Source: Pseudomonas sp. ZH-FAD
Lineage (GTDB): Bacteria > Pseudomonadota > Gammaproteobacteria > Pseudomonadales > Pseudomonadaceae
Direction of reading: 5' to 3'
DNA: 64,000 nt
Assembly (NCBI RefSeq): GCF_002803095.1
Contig: NZ_PGLR01000021.1
Span: forward strand, 38,458 to 102,457
Positions 39,050 to 47,145 of the stretch are shown one piece after another (within the stretch, counting starts at the first letter, position 1; every line of letters begins with the position of its first letter). The translations under genes were made by a program, and so were the position numbers. The notes beneath the pieces are model-generated. The model was given only the letters and a program-made list of their open reading frames with translations. It was not told the origin of the DNA and made no database searches.

Positions 39050-39823
39050 ATGGACGGGCAACAGGGCGTCGCACGACGTCAGGTGAGTGACGTGGTGGCC
39101 GAGCGCATCGAGCGACTGATCGTCGATGGCGTGCTCAAGGTGGGGCAGCCGCTACCGTCGGAGCGGCGCCTGTGCGAAAAGCTGGGCATCTCCCGTTCGG
39201 CGCTGCGTGAAGGGCTCAAGGTACTGCGCGGGCGCGGCATCATCGACACCGCCCAGGGTCGCGATTCACGGGTGGCCAAGCTCAGTGGCGAGCGCGACGC
39301 CAGCCCGTTGATGCATCTGTTCAACTCGCAGCCGCGCACCCTGTATGACCTGCTGGAGGTGCGCGGCCTGCTCGAAGGCGAGTCGGCGCGCCTGGCGGCG
39401 CTGCGTGGCACCGAGGCGGATTTCGTCCTGCTGACCCGGCGCTACGAAGAGATGCTGGCGGCTCATGCACAGGAAAATCCGGTGGACCCGCGTGAACATG
39501 CGCGTCTCGACCATGCCTTTCACCTGGCCATCTGCGAGGCCTCGCACAACCCGGTGCTGGTGCACACCCTGCAGTCGCTGACCGATCTGATGCTCAGCAC
39601 CGTATTCGCCTCGGTGAACAACCTCTATCACCGCCCTGCGCAGAAACGGCAGATCGACCGTCAGCATTCACGGCTATATCACGCGGTCATCGAACGCCTG
39701 CCGGAACAGGCCCAGCGCGCCGCTCGTGACCATATCCACAGCATTCGCGACAACCTGCAGGAGATCGAGCAGGAAGAGCAGCGCCTGGTGCGCGCCACCA
39801 TGCGTCTGGAGGGCTGGGCGTAG
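39050..39823 (+). CDS. glcC: GlcC, FadR-family regulator of glycolate use
   Basis: 257 residues from the ATG at 39050, which has GGAGGTGG upstream. N-terminal GntR winged helix (~10-75; PLPSERRLCEKLGISRSALREGLKVLRGRGII) and a C-terminal FCD domain (~95-235) with metal-binding His/Asp positions (DHAFHLAICEASHN, HSRLYHAVIER). Divergent from glcDEFGB, so likely its activator or repressor responding to glycolate or glyoxylate. An LldR-like lactate role is the alternative. A REP-like repeat overlaps its stop codon. Confidence 0.92.
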   Translation: MDGQQGVARRQVSDVVAERIERLIVDGVLKVGQPLPSERRLCEKLGISRSALREGLKVLRGRGIIDTAQGRDSRVAKLSGERDASPLMHLFNSQPRTLYDLLEVRGLLEGESARLAALRGTEADFVLLTRRYEEMLAAHAQENPVDPREHARLDHAFHLAICEASHNPVLVHTLQSLTDLMLSTVFASVNNLYHRPAQKRQIDRQHSRLYHAVIERLPEQAQRAARDHIHSIRDNLQEIEQEEQRLVRATMRLEGWA

Positions 39824-40052
39824 GGCGGGTGAAACCCGCCTGATGACGGTGGCGGGTGATCGTTCCCACGCTCCGCGTGGAAACGCGGCCCCAGACGCTC
39901 CGCGTCTGCCGCAAGACAGACACATACCGTGACTTGGCGCAGAGCGCCCTCACAGGGGCTACCACGCAGAGCGTGGGAGCCATCTAACCTACTTGTGGGA
40001 GGGGCTTTATCCGCGATCTGCCAGACCTGCTCGCCGCTGAAGCGCCTCCCAC
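39821..40052. repeat. Cluster of REP-like repeats between glcC and flgA
   Basis: Three kinds of palindrome: GGGCGGGTGAAACCCGCC at 39823-39840 (the unit includes the glcC stop codon), an inverted CCCACGCTCCGCGTGG type pair across 39861-39980, and a diverged GTGGGAGGGGCTTTATCCGCGA inverted pair at 39994-40052. Together they fill the convergent glcC-flgA gap. Confidence 0.72.
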
Positions 40053-40065
40053 GTGGCATGACTCC

Positions 40066-40857
40066 CTACCTGAAGGTGCTGGTCACCACCCCTTCTTCCA
40101 CCACCTGCGCCTCGATCACCTTCTGGCTGCCGAGGTTGCGCACGCGGATCACCTCGCCTTCGCGACCATTGGCCAGTGCTTCGCCGGTGGCCGACGCGGA
40201 GATGCCATCCTGGCTAGCGATGATGGTCACCTGCTGGCCGCGGCGGATCAGCAGGGGCGCGGTGAGCAGGTTCGGCGCGATCAACTGGCCGGCTCGCACG
40301 CGGCGCTTGGCGCCCTGGCCGATCACTTCGTCGAGGCTGTTATAGAAGCCGCGAGGGGCCCTGCCGACGTTCACTTCCTGCAGTTGCAACTGTTCGGCAG
40401 CGATGGTCTGGCCGCGCTCGATCACCCGTGCAGCATGCACGGCCGGCAGGAACACGCTGGCCTGCACCAGGGCCGTGACGCTCCAGCCGGGCGTATCTGC
40501 GCAGCTTAGCTCCAGGCGTTGACGTGACAGGGGCGAGGGATCATCGCTGGCGACCGTCACGCCCAGTGCCTGGGTACAGGTCGGCAGGCGTTCGGCGCTA
40601 TTGAGCAGGGTGATATTGAGGCTGTGGCGCTGCCCTTGCCAGGCCTGGCGCTTGGCTTCCTCGGCCAGCATCTGCTGCATGTGTACCGCCACGGCCTGAT
40701 CGATCTGGCCGGCGGCATCGGTCTCGCCGCGCGCAGCGCTCAGCGGCAGCAGGGCAAGGAGGAAAAGCGTCGACGCACAGGCGGAAAAAACCTTTCCGCT
40801 TTTCCTCCAAGCCGCGCTTCGATGCGGAAGGACGGCGACGCGGAAGCCGTCTTTCAA
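40066..40857 (-). CDS. flgA: Flagellar P-ring chaperone FlgA
   Basis: About 263 residues if translation starts at the TTG at 40857; no ATG or GTG lies between the signal peptide and an ATG at 40998, which is upstream of the flgB promoter, so the start is uncertain. Signal sequence (FLLALLPLSAARG) precedes a SAF domain with PAVHAARVIERGQTIAAEQL and the C-terminal FlgA region (RAGQLIAPNLLTAPLLIRRG...). It assists P-ring assembly by FlgI in the periplasm. Divergent from flgB. No flgM or flgN follows it, unlike usual flgAMN arrangements. Confidence 0.88.
   Translation of the reverse strand: MKDGFRVAVLPHRSAAWRKSGKVFSACASTLFLLALLPLSAARGETDAAGQIDQAVAVHMQQMLAEEAKRQAWQGQRHSLNITLLNSAERLPTCTQALGVTVASDDPSPLSRQRLELSCADTPGWSVTALVQASVFLPAVHAARVIERGQTIAAEQLQLQEVNVGRAPRGFYNSLDEVIGQGAKRRVRAGQLIAPNLLTAPLLIRRGQQVTIIASQDGISASATGEALANGREGEVIRVRNLGSQKVIEAQVVEEGVVTSTFR
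40781..40846 (+). promoter_or_regulatory. Candidate enhancer upstream of flgB: GCGGAA palindrome plus repeats
   Basis: Palindrome GCGGAAA-AAACC-TTTCCGC at 40781-40799 (7-5-7) and direct GCGGAAG repeats at 40824 and 40840. It lies inside the signal-peptide coding region of flgA. The 21-base palindrome context matches that upstream of lafB (20901-20919). Confidence 0.5.
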
Positions 40858-40904
40858 TCTTGTGAATGCCTTGAAAATCAATGTGATACGGATCTCTTCT
40901 GGGG

Positions 40905-40921
40905 TGGGCACGCTTTGTGCT
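40905..40921 (+). promoter_or_regulatory. Sigma-54-type promoter upstream of flgB
   Basis: GGGCACGCTTTGTGCT with GG (40907-40908) and GC (40919-40920) 10 bases apart; it deviates from TGGCAC and TTGCT by one base in each element. The flgB start is ~42 bases downstream. Confidence 0.6.
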
Positions 40922-40962
40922 GAAGGCACCTGGGCACAACCTTGGGTTAAGGGTACCGGTAA

Positions 40963-41316
40963 ATGAGTATACGGATTGATGACGTGGTGGGCGTGCATTC
41001 GCGAGCGCTCGAACTGCGCATGCAGCGCAGCGAAATCCTCGCTGCCAACCTGGCCAACGAAGACACGCCAGGCTTTCTCGCCCGTGACATCGATTTCGCT
41101 GGCGAGATGCAGCGAGTCGATCCGCAGCAGGCCTTCGCTGCCAGCAGCGCGGATCTCAAGTACCGCGTACCGACCCAGCCGTCGCAGGACGGCAACAGCG
41201 TCGAGCTGAGTGTGGAGCAGGCCGCGTTCTCCAAGAACAGCATGGACTTCCAGACCAGCCTGACCTTTCTCAGCATGAAATTCAGGGGCCTGAAACAGGC
41301 CATCGAGGGGCGTTGA
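40963..41316 (+). CDS. flgB: Flagellar rod protein FlgB
   Basis: 117 residues, with the flagellar rod N-terminal motif LRMQRSEILAANLANEDTPGF. A proximal rod component. It begins the flgBCDEFGHIJKL operon, whose size and protein lengths (short FlgE, FlgK and FlgL) match lateral rather than polar genes. Confidence 0.95.
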   Translation: MSIRIDDVVGVHSRALELRMQRSEILAANLANEDTPGFLARDIDFAGEMQRVDPQQAFAASSADLKYRVPTQPSQDGNSVELSVEQAAFSKNSMDFQTSLTFLSMKFRGLKQAIEGR

Positions 41317-41318
41317 TC

Positions 41319-41747
41319 ATGGCTTTCGACTCCATCTACCGCATCGCCGGCTCGTCGATGAATGCACAGACCGTGCGCCTCAACACCGTGGCCAGCAACC
41401 TGGCCAACGCCGACTCGGCTGCGGCCAACGCCGAGGACGTGTACCAGGCACGCAAGCCGGTGTTCGCTGCCGTCTACAACAACGACCAGCTGACCCGCAG
41501 CGTGGGCATGGGCGGCGCCCATGTGCAGGTGCTCGATGTGGTCACCGCCGGCCGCGAACCGGTGCGCCGCTACGAGCCGGACAATCCCCTGGCCGATGAC
41601 CAGGGCTACGTGTTCTACGCCGACATCGACCAGATCGAAGAGATGACCGACATGATGTCGGCCACCCGCAGCTTCGAGACCAGCGTCGAAGTGCTCAATC
41701 GCCTGAAAAGCATGCAGCAGGGCCTGCTCAAGCTCGGAGAATCCTGA
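41319..41747 (+). CDS. flgC: Flagellar rod protein FlgC
   Basis: 142 residues from the ATG at 41319 (GAGGGG nine bases upstream). N-terminal rod motif LNTVASNLANADSA, C-terminal SATRSFETSVEVLNRLKSM. Proximal rod subunit. The spacing to flgB is two bases. Confidence 0.95.
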   Translation: MAFDSIYRIAGSSMNAQTVRLNTVASNLANADSAAANAEDVYQARKPVFAAVYNNDQLTRSVGMGGAHVQVLDVVTAGREPVRRYEPDNPLADDQGYVFYADIDQIEEMTDMMSATRSFETSVEVLNRLKSMQQGLLKLGES

Positions 41748-42424
41748 TGACCACGGTCAGCAACAATAGCCAGAACAATCCCGCTTACAGCATCGACGAG
41801 GCGGTGAAGCAGTCGGTCAACGTCAGTGACGCGACCCAGCTGGAAAACAACTTCCTCACCCTGATGGTCGCGCAGATCCAGAACCAGGATCCGACCAAAC
41901 CGGTGGACAGTACCGAGTTCCTCAACCAGTTCGCCGCCATGAGCCAGGTCAAGAGCCTGGAAAACATGGCCTCGCTGAGCAAGAGCAACCTGGTGCTGCT
42001 GGACAACCTGCAGACCCTCACCGCCGCTGGCCTGGTCGGCCAGGAAGTGAAGGTGGCGACCGAGCAGCTGGAGCTGGGCGCGGACAAGGTCAAGGGCGAG
42101 ATCAACCTGGAGCATGCCGCCGGCAAGCTGGCCCTTGTGGTCACCGACAGCAATGGCGTGAAAAAGGAAATCGACCTCGGTTCCCAGGCGCCGGGGCGCG
42201 TGCCTTTCGAGCTCGATCCCAAGACCCTGGGCCTCGCGCCGGGCAGCTACAAGGTCGAGGTCAAGAGTGACAGTGGCGAGTACCCCAAGGTCGAAGTGGC
42301 CGGCCGCGTCACCCAGGTGCGCGTCAGCGCCCAGGGCCCGGTGCTGGAAGTCATCGGCGTCGGCTCCGTGCCCTTCTACAACATCACCGAATTCGGCCAG
42401 ACGCAGACCGCCGGTCTGCTCTGA
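41747..42424 (+). CDS. flgD: Flagellar hook scaffold FlgD
   Basis: 225 residues. The N-terminal FlgD domain has the FLTLMVAQIQNQDPTKPVDS motif; a FlgD Ig-like/tudor domain follows (~110-210). It caps the growing hook and permits FlgE assembly. Start overlaps the flgC stop by one base (TGATG). Confidence 0.95.
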   Translation: MTTVSNNSQNNPAYSIDEAVKQSVNVSDATQLENNFLTLMVAQIQNQDPTKPVDSTEFLNQFAAMSQVKSLENMASLSKSNLVLLDNLQTLTAAGLVGQEVKVATEQLELGADKVKGEINLEHAAGKLALVVTDSNGVKKEIDLGSQAPGRVPFELDPKTLGLAPGSYKVEVKSDSGEYPKVEVAGRVTQVRVSAQGPVLEVIGVGSVPFYNITEFGQTQTAGLL

Positions 42425-42460
42425 ACCCTCCTACTCGTTCAATTCAAAGGTCCAGTCGCC

Positions 42461-43648
42461 ATGAGTTTCAACATCGCCATGACCGGCCTCAGCGCCGTCA
42501 ACGAACAGCTCAACACCATCAGCCACAACATCGCCAACGCCGGCACCACCGGCTTCAAGTCCTCGCGCACCGAGTTCGGCAGCATCTACGCCGACAGCCA
42601 GGCGATGGGCGTGGAGGTGCTGGCCACCACCCAGAGCATCAGCCAGGGCGGCTCCCTGGTGACCACCGGGCGCAGCCTGGATCTGGCCATCTCCGGCGGT
42701 GGTTTCTTCGTCACCCGTGATACCAACGGCGATCTGAGCTACACCCGTGCCGGCGTGTTCGGCGCCGACAAGAACAACAACATCGTCAACGCCGCCGGGC
42801 AGACCCTGCAGGGTTATCCGGTGGACGCCGCCGGCAACCTGCTGGTCGGCGCCATGGGCGACCTGCAACTGCAGAACGCCAACCTGCCGGCTCGCGCCAC
42901 CGACACCCTGGCCTTCGTCATGAACCTGGACTCCAACCAGACCGTGCCGGCCACCGCACCGTTCGATCAGGCGGACGTGAACACCTACAACTCCACCTAC
43001 ACCACCAAGGTGTTCGACTCCCAGGGCAAGGAACACACCCTGACCCAGTACTTCGTGAAGACTGGCGACAACACCTGGGACACCTATTACTACCAGGGCA
43101 ACACCGCCGTCGGCGGCCCGCAGGCACTGACCTTCGGCACCAACGGCACGCTCACCGCGCCGGTCGGCCCGGTCAACGTCGGTTTCGCCCTGCCGGGCGT
43201 CGACCCGATGGCGATCGCCATCGACTACAGCAACTCCAGCCAGTACGGCTCGGACTTCGTCGTCACCACCAACCGCGCCAGCGGCTATGCGGCGGGCGAG
43301 CAGACCGGCCTGTCGGTGGAGAAGGACGGCATGGTCTACGCCAACTACAGCAACGGCCAGCGCATGCTGCAGGGCCAGGTGGCGCTGGCCACCTTCGCCA
43401 ATGCCGGTGGCCTGAAGAACATCAGCGGCACCGCCTGGGTGGAAACCGCCGAATCCGGCGCGGCGCTGATCGGCGTGCCCGGTGTCGGCCCGTTCGGCGC
43501 GCTGGTGGCCGGTTCGCTGGAGAACTCCAACGTCGACCTGACCCAGCAACTGGTCGGCCTGATGGAGGGTCAGCGCAACTACCAGGCCAACACCAAGGTG
43601 CTGACCACCAACAAGGAACTCACCCAAGTGCTGTTCGGCGCGATCTAA
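42461..43648 (+). CDS. flgE: Flagellar hook protein FlgE (lateral-type)
   Basis: 395 residues, clearly shorter than polar FlgE of Pseudomonas (~460). N-terminal rod motif VNEQLNTISHNIANAGTTGFKSSRTEFG, FlgE D2 region in the middle, C-terminal NYQANTKVLTTNKELTQVLF. Polymerises into the hook under FliK length control. Confidence 0.95.
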   Translation: MSFNIAMTGLSAVNEQLNTISHNIANAGTTGFKSSRTEFGSIYADSQAMGVEVLATTQSISQGGSLVTTGRSLDLAISGGGFFVTRDTNGDLSYTRAGVFGADKNNNIVNAAGQTLQGYPVDAAGNLLVGAMGDLQLQNANLPARATDTLAFVMNLDSNQTVPATAPFDQADVNTYNSTYTTKVFDSQGKEHTLTQYFVKTGDNTWDTYYYQGNTAVGGPQALTFGTNGTLTAPVGPVNVGFALPGVDPMAIAIDYSNSSQYGSDFVVTTNRASGYAAGEQTGLSVEKDGMVYANYSNGQRMLQGQVALATFANAGGLKNISGTAWVETAESGAALIGVPGVGPFGALVAGSLENSNVDLTQQLVGLMEGQRNYQANTKVLTTNKELTQVLFGAI

Positions 43649-43657
43649 GGCTGACCC

Positions 43658-44389
43658 ATGGACCGTCTCGGTTACACCGCAATGACCGCCGCCAGCCGCA
43701 CCATGAGCTCGCTCACGGTGCGTGCCAACAACCTGGCCAACGTCAACACCCCCGGCTTTCGTGCCGACCTGGAGCAAGCCCAAGCCGTCACCGTGGAGGG
43801 TTATGGCTACGACAGCCGGCACCTGGCGCGGGTGAAGAACAACGGCGTCAACCTGGCACCCGGCGCGCTGATGGCCACCGGCCGTGATCTCGACGTGGCG
43901 ATCCAGGGCCGCGGCCTGTTCACCGTCGAAGGTGATGGCGGCGCCGAGCGCTACACGCGCAACGGCGCACTGCAGGTCGATGCCGAGTTGCGCCTGACCC
44001 TGAACGGCCGCGCCGTGCTGGGCGAGGGCGGCCCCATCGTGCTGCCCGAGTACGACAGCCTGCACATCGGCCGCGACGGCACCGTATCGGTGATCCCGCG
44101 TGGCGATTTCGTCACCGCCGAGGTCGATCGCATCCGCGTGGTGGATGTCGATGCCGCCGACCTGACCAAGGATGCCAGTGGCCTGCTGGCACGCACCGAC
44201 GGCCAACCGGCCGAAGACATGGAAGCGCCGGTACTGGTCTCCGGTTACCTGGAGGCGAGCAACGTCGGCGCCATCGATCAGCTGGTGGCGACCATGAGCC
44301 TGAACCGCCTGTTCGAGACCCAGGTAAAGATGATGAAGGCCGCCGAGGACTTGTCCGAAGCCGGCAACCGGATGATTCGCGGCTCGTAG
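43658..44389 (+). CDS. flgF: Flagellar rod protein FlgF
   Basis: 243 residues. TVRANNLANVNTPGFRADLEQAQ at the N-terminus and a rod C-terminal region ending EDLSEAGNRMIRGS. Proximal/distal rod component. Followed by ~190 bases with two REP-like families before flgG. Confidence 0.94.
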   Translation: MDRLGYTAMTAASRTMSSLTVRANNLANVNTPGFRADLEQAQAVTVEGYGYDSRHLARVKNNGVNLAPGALMATGRDLDVAIQGRGLFTVEGDGGAERYTRNGALQVDAELRLTLNGRAVLGEGGPIVLPEYDSLHIGRDGTVSVIPRGDFVTAEVDRIRVVDVDAADLTKDASGLLARTDGQPAEDMEAPVLVSGYLEASNVGAIDQLVATMSLNRLFETQVKMMKAAEDLSEAGNRMIRGS

Positions 44390-44401
44390 CACCGTAGGAC
44401 C

Positions 44402-44563
44402 GTAGGGTGGGCTTCAGCCCACCGGCGTGCTCTGCAATGGTGGGCTAAAGCCCACCCTACCCACGGAAGCGGATCGCCGCCCTGCCCACCCTACGGGGCA
44501 CAGGATACGACGAGTAGCCCGGATGCAATCCGGGAACATTTCCCCGGATTGCATCCGGGCTAC
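44402..44563. repeat. Two inverted REP-like pairs between flgF and flgG
   Basis: GTAGGGTGGGCTTCAGCCCA type unit (44402-44423) with an inverted copy (44439-44460), then GTAGCCCGGATGCAATCCGG type unit (44514-44534) with an inverted copy (44543-44563). They separate two parts of an otherwise compact operon. Confidence 0.85.
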
Positions 44564-44583
44564 AGACAAACGAGGTAATGCAC

Positions 44584-45369
44584 ATGAGTTCCGCCCTTTG
44601 GGTCAGCAAGACCGGCCTGGCCGCCCAGGACAAGGCCATGAGCGCCGTGGCCAACAACCTGGCCAACGTCAACACCAACGGCTTCAAGAGCGACCGCGTG
44701 GTGTTCGAGGACCTGTTCTACGCCATCGAGTTGCAACCAGGCGCGCAGGCCGATGAGGTCAATACCGTGCCGTCGGGCATTCAGCTCGGCAGCGGCGTAC
44801 GCGTGGCCGGTACGCAGAAGGTGTTCACCGAAGGCAGCATCCAGACCACCGGCCAGCCGATGGACCTGGCCATTGTCGGCGCCGGCTTCTTCCAGGTAGA
44901 GGCGCCCAATGGCGACATCTACTACACCGAGAACGGCCAGCTGCAGCTCAATGCCGAAGGCATGATCGTCAACTCCCAGGGCCTGCCGCTGACGCCGGCC
45001 ATCGAAGTGCCGGCCGGCAGCAGCCGCTTCACCGTGGGCAGCGACGGCATCGTCACCGCCGTGCTGGCCGGCGACAGCCTGCCCTCGGAGCTGGGCCAGA
45101 TCACCCTGGTCAACTTCACCAACCCGGGCGGTCTCGAAGCGCTTGGCGGCAACCTCTACCGCGAGACCGTGGCCAGCGGCGAGCCGGTCGAAGGCGTGCC
45201 GGGTGAAGAAGGCCTGGGCAATATCAAGCAGGGCGTGCTGGAAGGCTCCAACGTGCAGGTGGTCGAGGCCATGGTGGCGATGATCTCCATCCAGCGCGCC
45301 TACGAGGCCAACGCCAAGGTGCTCGACGCTGCGTCGGGCATGCAGCAGTTCCTCAACCAGACCGTGTGA
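44584..45369 (+). CDS. flgG: Flagellar distal rod protein FlgG
   Basis: 261 residues from the ATG at 44584 (GAGG eight bases upstream; an ATG at 44578 is too close to it). SALWVSKTGLAAQDKAM and VANNLANVNTNGFKSDR are typical of FlgG. The distal rod passes through the P and L rings. Overlaps or abuts flgH downstream with a short spacer. Confidence 0.95.
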   Translation: MSSALWVSKTGLAAQDKAMSAVANNLANVNTNGFKSDRVVFEDLFYAIELQPGAQADEVNTVPSGIQLGSGVRVAGTQKVFTEGSIQTTGQPMDLAIVGAGFFQVEAPNGDIYYTENGQLQLNAEGMIVNSQGLPLTPAIEVPAGSSRFTVGSDGIVTAVLAGDSLPSELGQITLVNFTNPGGLEALGGNLYRETVASGEPVEGVPGEEGLGNIKQGVLEGSNVQVVEAMVAMISIQRAYEANAKVLDAASGMQQFLNQTV

Positions 45370-45374
45370 TTGCC

Positions 45375-46037
45375 ATGAAGCGCCTGATCCCGCTCGCTCT
45401 GCTGCTGACCCTGGGTGGTTGCGCCAGCTTCAACGAGATGCTGCCCGACGAAGACTCGAGCCATTACGAACCCTTGCAACTGGACTACAGCGTGCCGCCG
45501 AGCACCGGTGGCGGGCTGTTTCGCAGTGGCTACAGCGGCTCGTTGATCGGCGACAAGCGTGCGGTGCGGGTCGGCGACATCCTCACCGTGGTGCTCGACG
45601 AGTCCACCCAGTCGAGCAAGAGCGCCGGTACCAGTTTTGGCAAGAGTTCGGGCGTGTCCGTCGGTATTCCCACGGTGCTGGGCAAGACCTACGACCGCCT
45701 GGAAAGCTCCGCCGAAGCCGAGCGTGATTTCAACGGCTCGGCGCGCAGTTCGCAGCAGAACACCCTGCGCGGCTCCATCGCCGTGACCGTGCATCAGGTG
45801 CTGCCCAACGGCACGCTGCTGATCAAGGGCGAGAAGGCGCTGCGCCTGAACCAGGGCGATGAATACATCCGTCTGGTCGGCCTGGTACGCATGGACGACA
45901 TCAACCGCGCCAACCAGGTGTCCTCGCAGAACGTGGCCAACGCGCGCATCTCCTACGCCGGCCGCGGCGTGCTCAGTGACAGCAACTCGGCCGGTTGGCT
46001 GACGCGCTTCTTCACCAGCCCGCTGTTCCCGCTCTGA
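45375..46037 (+). CDS. flgH: Flagellar L-ring lipoprotein FlgH
   Basis: 220 residues from the ATG at 45375. Lipoprotein signal with lipobox LGGC (Cys ~16), then VGDILTVVLDESTQSSKSAGTSF and RGSIAVTVHQVLPNGTLLIKGEK, classic FlgH. Forms the outer-membrane L ring. Confidence 0.96.
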   Translation: MKRLIPLALLLTLGGCASFNEMLPDEDSSHYEPLQLDYSVPPSTGGGLFRSGYSGSLIGDKRAVRVGDILTVVLDESTQSSKSAGTSFGKSSGVSVGIPTVLGKTYDRLESSAEAERDFNGSARSSQQNTLRGSIAVTVHQVLPNGTLLIKGEKALRLNQGDEYIRLVGLVRMDDINRANQVSSQNVANARISYAGRGVLSDSNSAGWLTRFFTSPLFPL

Positions 46038-46047
46038 GGCCTGGATC

Positions 46048-47142
46048 ATGATCAAACACTCACTCGTCGCCCTGCTCCTGACCTGGCCGCTGTCGACCAA
46101 GGCCGTGCCGCTGATGGATCTGGTGGATATCGAAGGCATTCGCGGCAACCAGTTGATCGGCTACGGCCTGGTAGTCGGCCTGGATGGTACCGGTGACAAG
46201 AACCAGGTGCGCTTCACCAGCCAGTCGGTGGCGAACATGATCAAACAGTTCGGCATCAACCTGCCGCCGAACGTCGACCCCAAGCTGAAGAACGTCGCGG
46301 CGGTGACCGTGACCGCGGAAATTCCGCCGTCCTACAGCCCGGGGCAGACCGTGGACATTACCGTCGCCTCGCTGGGCGATGCCAAGAGCCTGCGCGGCGG
46401 CCAACTGCTGCTGACCCCGCTGCAGGGTGTCGATGGCGAGACCTATGCCCTGGCCCAGGGCGCTGTCGTCGTTGGTGGCCTCAATGCCACCGGGCAGAGC
46501 GGCTCCAGCGTGGCGATCAACTCTGCCAACAGCGGTCGCGTGCCCAACGGCGCCACCGTCGAACGGATGATCCCCAGCGATTTCAGTACGCGTGACGAGG
46601 TCATGCTCAACCTGCGCCAGCCCAGTTTCCAGACTGCTGCCAAGGTGGTCGAGGCGGTCAATGGCCGCTTCGGCAGCGGCACCGCCAGTGCCCTGAACTC
46701 GACCAAGATTTCCATTCGCGCGCCAATCACCAGCACCCAGCGCATCGGCTTTATGGCCATGTTGGAGGGTCTCGAAGTGGAAGAAGGCCGCGAGCGGCCC
46801 AAGGTGGTGTTCAACAGCCGCACCGGCACCGTGGTGGTCGGCCAGGGCGTGCGCGTCAAGGCCGCGGCGGTGGCTCACGGTACGCTGACCGTGACCATCA
46901 GCGAGAACCCCCAGGTCAGCCAGCCCAATGCCTTCTCCGGTGGCCAGACCGCCGTGGTGCCGCGCTCCGATGTCGCCGTCAGCCAGGACAAGAACGCCAT
47001 GTTCAAGTGGCCCGATGGCGCCAGCCTGGACAGCATCATCAATACCGTGAACAGCCTCGGCGCCACCCCGGACGATGTGATGAGCATCCTTCAGGCGCTG
47101 GAACAGGCCGGTGCCCTCAACGCTGAACTGATCGTGATCTGA
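46048..47142 (+). CDS. flgI: Flagellar P-ring protein FlgI
   Basis: 364 residues. Signal peptide ending STKAVP; then MDLVDIEGIRGNQLIGYGLV, IPPSYSPGQTVDITVASLGD and C-terminal DDVMSILQALEQAGALNAEL. Forms the periplasmic P ring, helped by FlgA. Confidence 0.96.
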   Translation: MIKHSLVALLLTWPLSTKAVPLMDLVDIEGIRGNQLIGYGLVVGLDGTGDKNQVRFTSQSVANMIKQFGINLPPNVDPKLKNVAAVTVTAEIPPSYSPGQTVDITVASLGDAKSLRGGQLLLTPLQGVDGETYALAQGAVVVGGLNATGQSGSSVAINSANSGRVPNGATVERMIPSDFSTRDEVMLNLRQPSFQTAAKVVEAVNGRFGSGTASALNSTKISIRAPITSTQRIGFMAMLEGLEVEEGRERPKVVFNSRTGTVVVGQGVRVKAAAVAHGTLTVTISENPQVSQPNAFSGGQTAVVPRSDVAVSQDKNAMFKWPDGASLDSIINTVNSLGATPDDVMSILQALEQAGALNAELIVI

Positions 47143-47145
47143 GCC

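Noticed and set aside
42431..44392. A long minus-strand frame opposite flgE and flgF
   Set aside because: The plus-strand rod and hook proteins are complete; no family recognised in the antisense frame.
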